Shown piece after piece: positions 62,505 to 64,000 of a DNA stretch of 64,000 nt. The position numbers and the translations under genes were made by a program. The DNA is from Parapedobacter pyrenivorans_A. Lineage in GTDB: Bacteria; Bacteroidota; Bacteroidia; Sphingobacteriales; Sphingobacteriaceae. The notes beneath the pieces are model-generated. The model had not been told where the DNA came from. It did no database searches and saw only the letters and a list, made by a program, of their open reading frames with translations. The DNA is taken from contig NZ_JBHEUZ010000017.1 in the NCBI RefSeq assembly GCF_041925275.1, positions 1-64,000 on the forward strand. Reading direction: 5' to 3'. Each line of letters begins with the position of its first letter. Position 1 is the first letter of the stretch.

Positions 62505-63662
62505 CTATCCGGCCAACGTACCCGGAAAATCGTCTATCTTCTCGCAGCACACCTGCTCCATCACCTGTTTCAGTTGGGCTTTCAGCAATGCAATGGTATG
62601 GTCTCCCCCACGCTTACCCAGCGCGGCAACGCCATACATAAATGGCCTTCCCATGAATGTAAAATCCGCTCCACAGGCCAATGAACGGCCAATATCCGGA
62701 CCAGAGCGCAGCCCGCTATCGATCATTACCTTTATCCGGTCGCCATATGTATCAGCCAAACCCTTCAATGGCTTGATGGTTGACTCTCCAGCATCAATCT
62801 GCCGACCGCCGTGGTTGGATACAATCACGCCATCTGCCCCCAAACCTATGCTCGCTTCCATGTCTTCATCACATACGACCCCTTTGATGACCAGTTTGCC
62901 TTTCCACAGGTCCCGGATGGCTTTCACCTTATCAACATCGACCCTGCCGGTAAAAGTGGCGTTCATGAACTTACCTAGTTGACTAAGGTTGAGGCTCTTG
63001 TCCATATAAGGCTTCAACGTAGCAAACTCGGGTATGCCCACCCGGAGGGTCTCAAATGCCCACGTAGGCCGTATGGCCGCCTGGAGGAAGTTGTTGATCG
63101 TCATCTTGGGCGGCATGGAAAGGCCCGCCTTGATTTCGCGATAGCGCAATCCGAACGAAGGCACATCGACCAATACCACCAAAACCGGGCATTGCACGGC
63201 CTCGAGACGGCGAAGGATATCGTCGCGCAGCCTGTTTTCGGTGGGATGGTATAACTGGAACCAAAACCGGGACTCCGACACTTCCGCAATGCGTTCGATG
63301 CTGCTCGTAGATACGGTGCTCAAGGTGTAGGGCACGTTGTGCTTCAATGCGGCCTTGGCCAATATTTCCGGAGCATTGGGCCACATCAGGCCTTGTAGGC
63401 CGATAGGCGATATGCCGAAGGGTGCATCGTAGACGTGGCCGAATAATTCTGTCCGCATATCGACCCCGTGATGCTTTTTGAGATACCGGGGGATCAGCTG
63501 GATATCACGGAAATCAGCCTCGTTGCGCCACAGATTCAGCTCATCGTTGCATCCCCCTTCGAGGTAGTCGAACGCAAACTTGGGAATACGTTTTTTTGCT
63601 TTCCTTTTCAGGTCTTGTACCGATGGATATTGGGGATTGTATTTCAATAGCTCAGGATTCAT
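62505..63662 (-). CDS. FMN-dependent alpha-hydroxy-acid oxidase/dehydrogenase (LldD-like)
   Basis: 385 residues, cytoplasmic, no signal peptide. The TIM-barrel FMN enzyme family is clear: FQLYHPTE with the substrate Tyr, LVIKGVVCDEDM with the FMN Lys, the catalytic His and Arg in VSNHGGRQIDAG, and DSGLRSGPDIGRSLACGAD binding the FMN phosphate. Relatives oxidise L-lactate or similar 2-hydroxy acids. In Bacteroidota the gene often lies with FGGY kinases in L-fucose or L-rhamnose clusters, where lactaldehyde/lactate arises. Here it overlaps the FGGY kinase gene by 4 bp, supporting that pathway. Confidence 0.9.
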   Translation of the reverse strand: MNPELLKYNPQYPSVQDLKRKAKKRIPKFAFDYLEGGCNDELNLWRNEADFRDIQLIPRYLKKHHGVDMRTELFGHVYDAPFGISPIGLQGLMWPNAPEILAKAALKHNVPYTLSTVSTSSIERIAEVSESRFWFQLYHPTENRLRDDILRRLEAVQCPVLVVLVDVPSFGLRYREIKAGLSMPPKMTINNFLQAAIRPTWAFETLRVGIPEFATLKPYMDKSLNLSQLGKFMNATFTGRVDVDKVKAIRDLWKGKLVIKGVVCDEDMEASIGLGADGVIVSNHGGRQIDAGESTIKPLKGLADTYGDRIKVMIDSGLRSGPDIGRSLACGADFTFMGRPFMYGVAALGKRGGDHTIALLKAQLKQVMEQVCCEKIDDFPGTLAG

Positions 63663-64000
63663 TGCTGTTCTTTGTTTTCATTCGAATGTGCGTAAAAACG
63701 CAGTTCTATCAGATCATTTGGCAACGGTTGCTTATTCCATGCAGCGTGGATGGCCAAAGCGGCCCCTACCGCGGTGGCTTGTGCCATGGAAGCGGCAAAA
63801 ACCTCCATCTCCGGAAAAGCGTTGGCCAGCAAATTCATGAAGATAGCGTTCTTGCTGAATCCACCATCCACAAAAATACGCTTTACTTCGGAACCCTTTA
63901 TCGCCAGTCCGGTGGAAATCACCTGCAGGTCGATCAAGTCCATGATCAATCGATGGTAGGCTTCCTCATAGGAGGCGTAATCTGACAGGCTGCGTTGGGC
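63659..64000 (-). CDS. FGGY family carbohydrate kinase (C-terminal part, runs off the right edge)
   Basis: The last 113 codons are present, in frame from the edge (AQRSLSDYASYEEAYHRLIM). The C-terminal FGGY domain motifs are visible: the ATP-site segment RIFVDGGFSKNAIFMNLLAN and MAQATAVGAALA. Substrates in this family include L-rhamnulose, L-fuculose, xylulose and glycerol; the companion FMN oxidase suggests a 6-deoxy sugar, but the substrate-binding half lies outside the window. It is upstream of, and overlaps, the oxidase gene. Confidence 0.88.
   Translation of the reverse strand, partial: AQRSLSDYASYEEAYHRLIMDLIDLQVISTGLAIKGSEVKRIFVDGGFSKNAIFMNLLANAFPEMEVFAASMAQATAVGAALAIHAAWNKQPLPNDLIELRFYAHSNENKEQQ

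Noticed and set aside
1..64000. CRISPR arrays, insertion sequences or integrase-type mobile elements
   Set aside because: No regularly spaced identical repeats with unique spacers, and no transposase or integrase motifs, were found. The only tandem repeats are inside the adhesin and the heptamer array.

Overview
The window is a carbohydrate-foraging stretch of a Bacteroidota chromosome. Evidence: two SusC/SusD pairs, ECF sigma/FecR pairs, a type IX secretion (T9SS) PorP/SprF protein next to a giant adhesin with a gliding-motility type C-terminal domain, many lipoproteins, and promoters of the TTTG-N19-TAnnTTTG type. The mid-range GC content (about 50% by eye) and gene style fit the Sphingobacteriaceae, perhaps a Parapedobacter relative; that placement is a guess. 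No rRNA, tRNA, CRISPR array or insertion sequence was seen.

Layout. (1) 1-10.6 kb: the start of a PorP/SprF gene and a 3446-codon adhesin interrupted by one apparent single-base deletion near 3799. (2) 11.2-12.9 kb: an APS kinase/sulfotransferase pair sharing an upstream sequence element with the adhesin, next to a possible PorP-type gene remnant. (3) 13.1-14.8 kb: an AT-rich pair, a Crp/Fnr-like regulator and an exported DJ-1/PfpI-like protein, probably acquired. (4) 15.0-28.2 kb: polysaccharide utilization locus 1 (PUL1): FecR, SusC, SusD, a discoidin lipoprotein, an M60-like metallopeptidase, a GH110-like beta-helix enzyme and a six-hairpin glycosidase. Its candidate sigma gene sits at the far end in the opposite direction. 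(5) 28.3-36.6 kb: an orphan susC-type leader, a 1386-residue STAND NTPase with its own promoter and an operator-like inverted repeat, a small membrane protein, a hybrid histidine kinase and a YczE/YitT-type membrane protein. (6) 36.9-52.9 kb: a PL5-type alginate lyase, then PUL2 (sigma, FecR, SusC, SusD, EEP phosphoesterase, GH16, GH29 fucosidase, S1 sulfatase, and a fused EEP plus calcineurin-like phosphoesterase). (7) 53.1-64 kb: a c-type cytochrome protein, a protein joining SGNH, beta-propeller, HEAT and cupredoxin modules, a Tat-exported phospholipase C, an SGNH esterase, an FMN hydroxy-acid oxidase and the end of an FGGY sugar kinase.

How the parts fit. PUL1 and PUL2 each have trans-envelope signalling (TonB receptor to FecR to ECF sigma) plus secreted enzymes. 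Their contents (M60-like protease, alpha-galactosidase-like, fucosidase, sulfatase, endo-acting GH16) suggest complex, fucosylated and sulfated glycans or glycoproteins. The FGGY kinase and hydroxy-acid oxidase at the right edge resemble Bacteroidota L-fucose/L-rhamnose catabolic genes and could use released deoxysugar. The best candidates for less described biology are the STAND NTPase with its control region, the cupredoxin/cytochrome pair, and the element shared by the adhesin and the sulfation genes.
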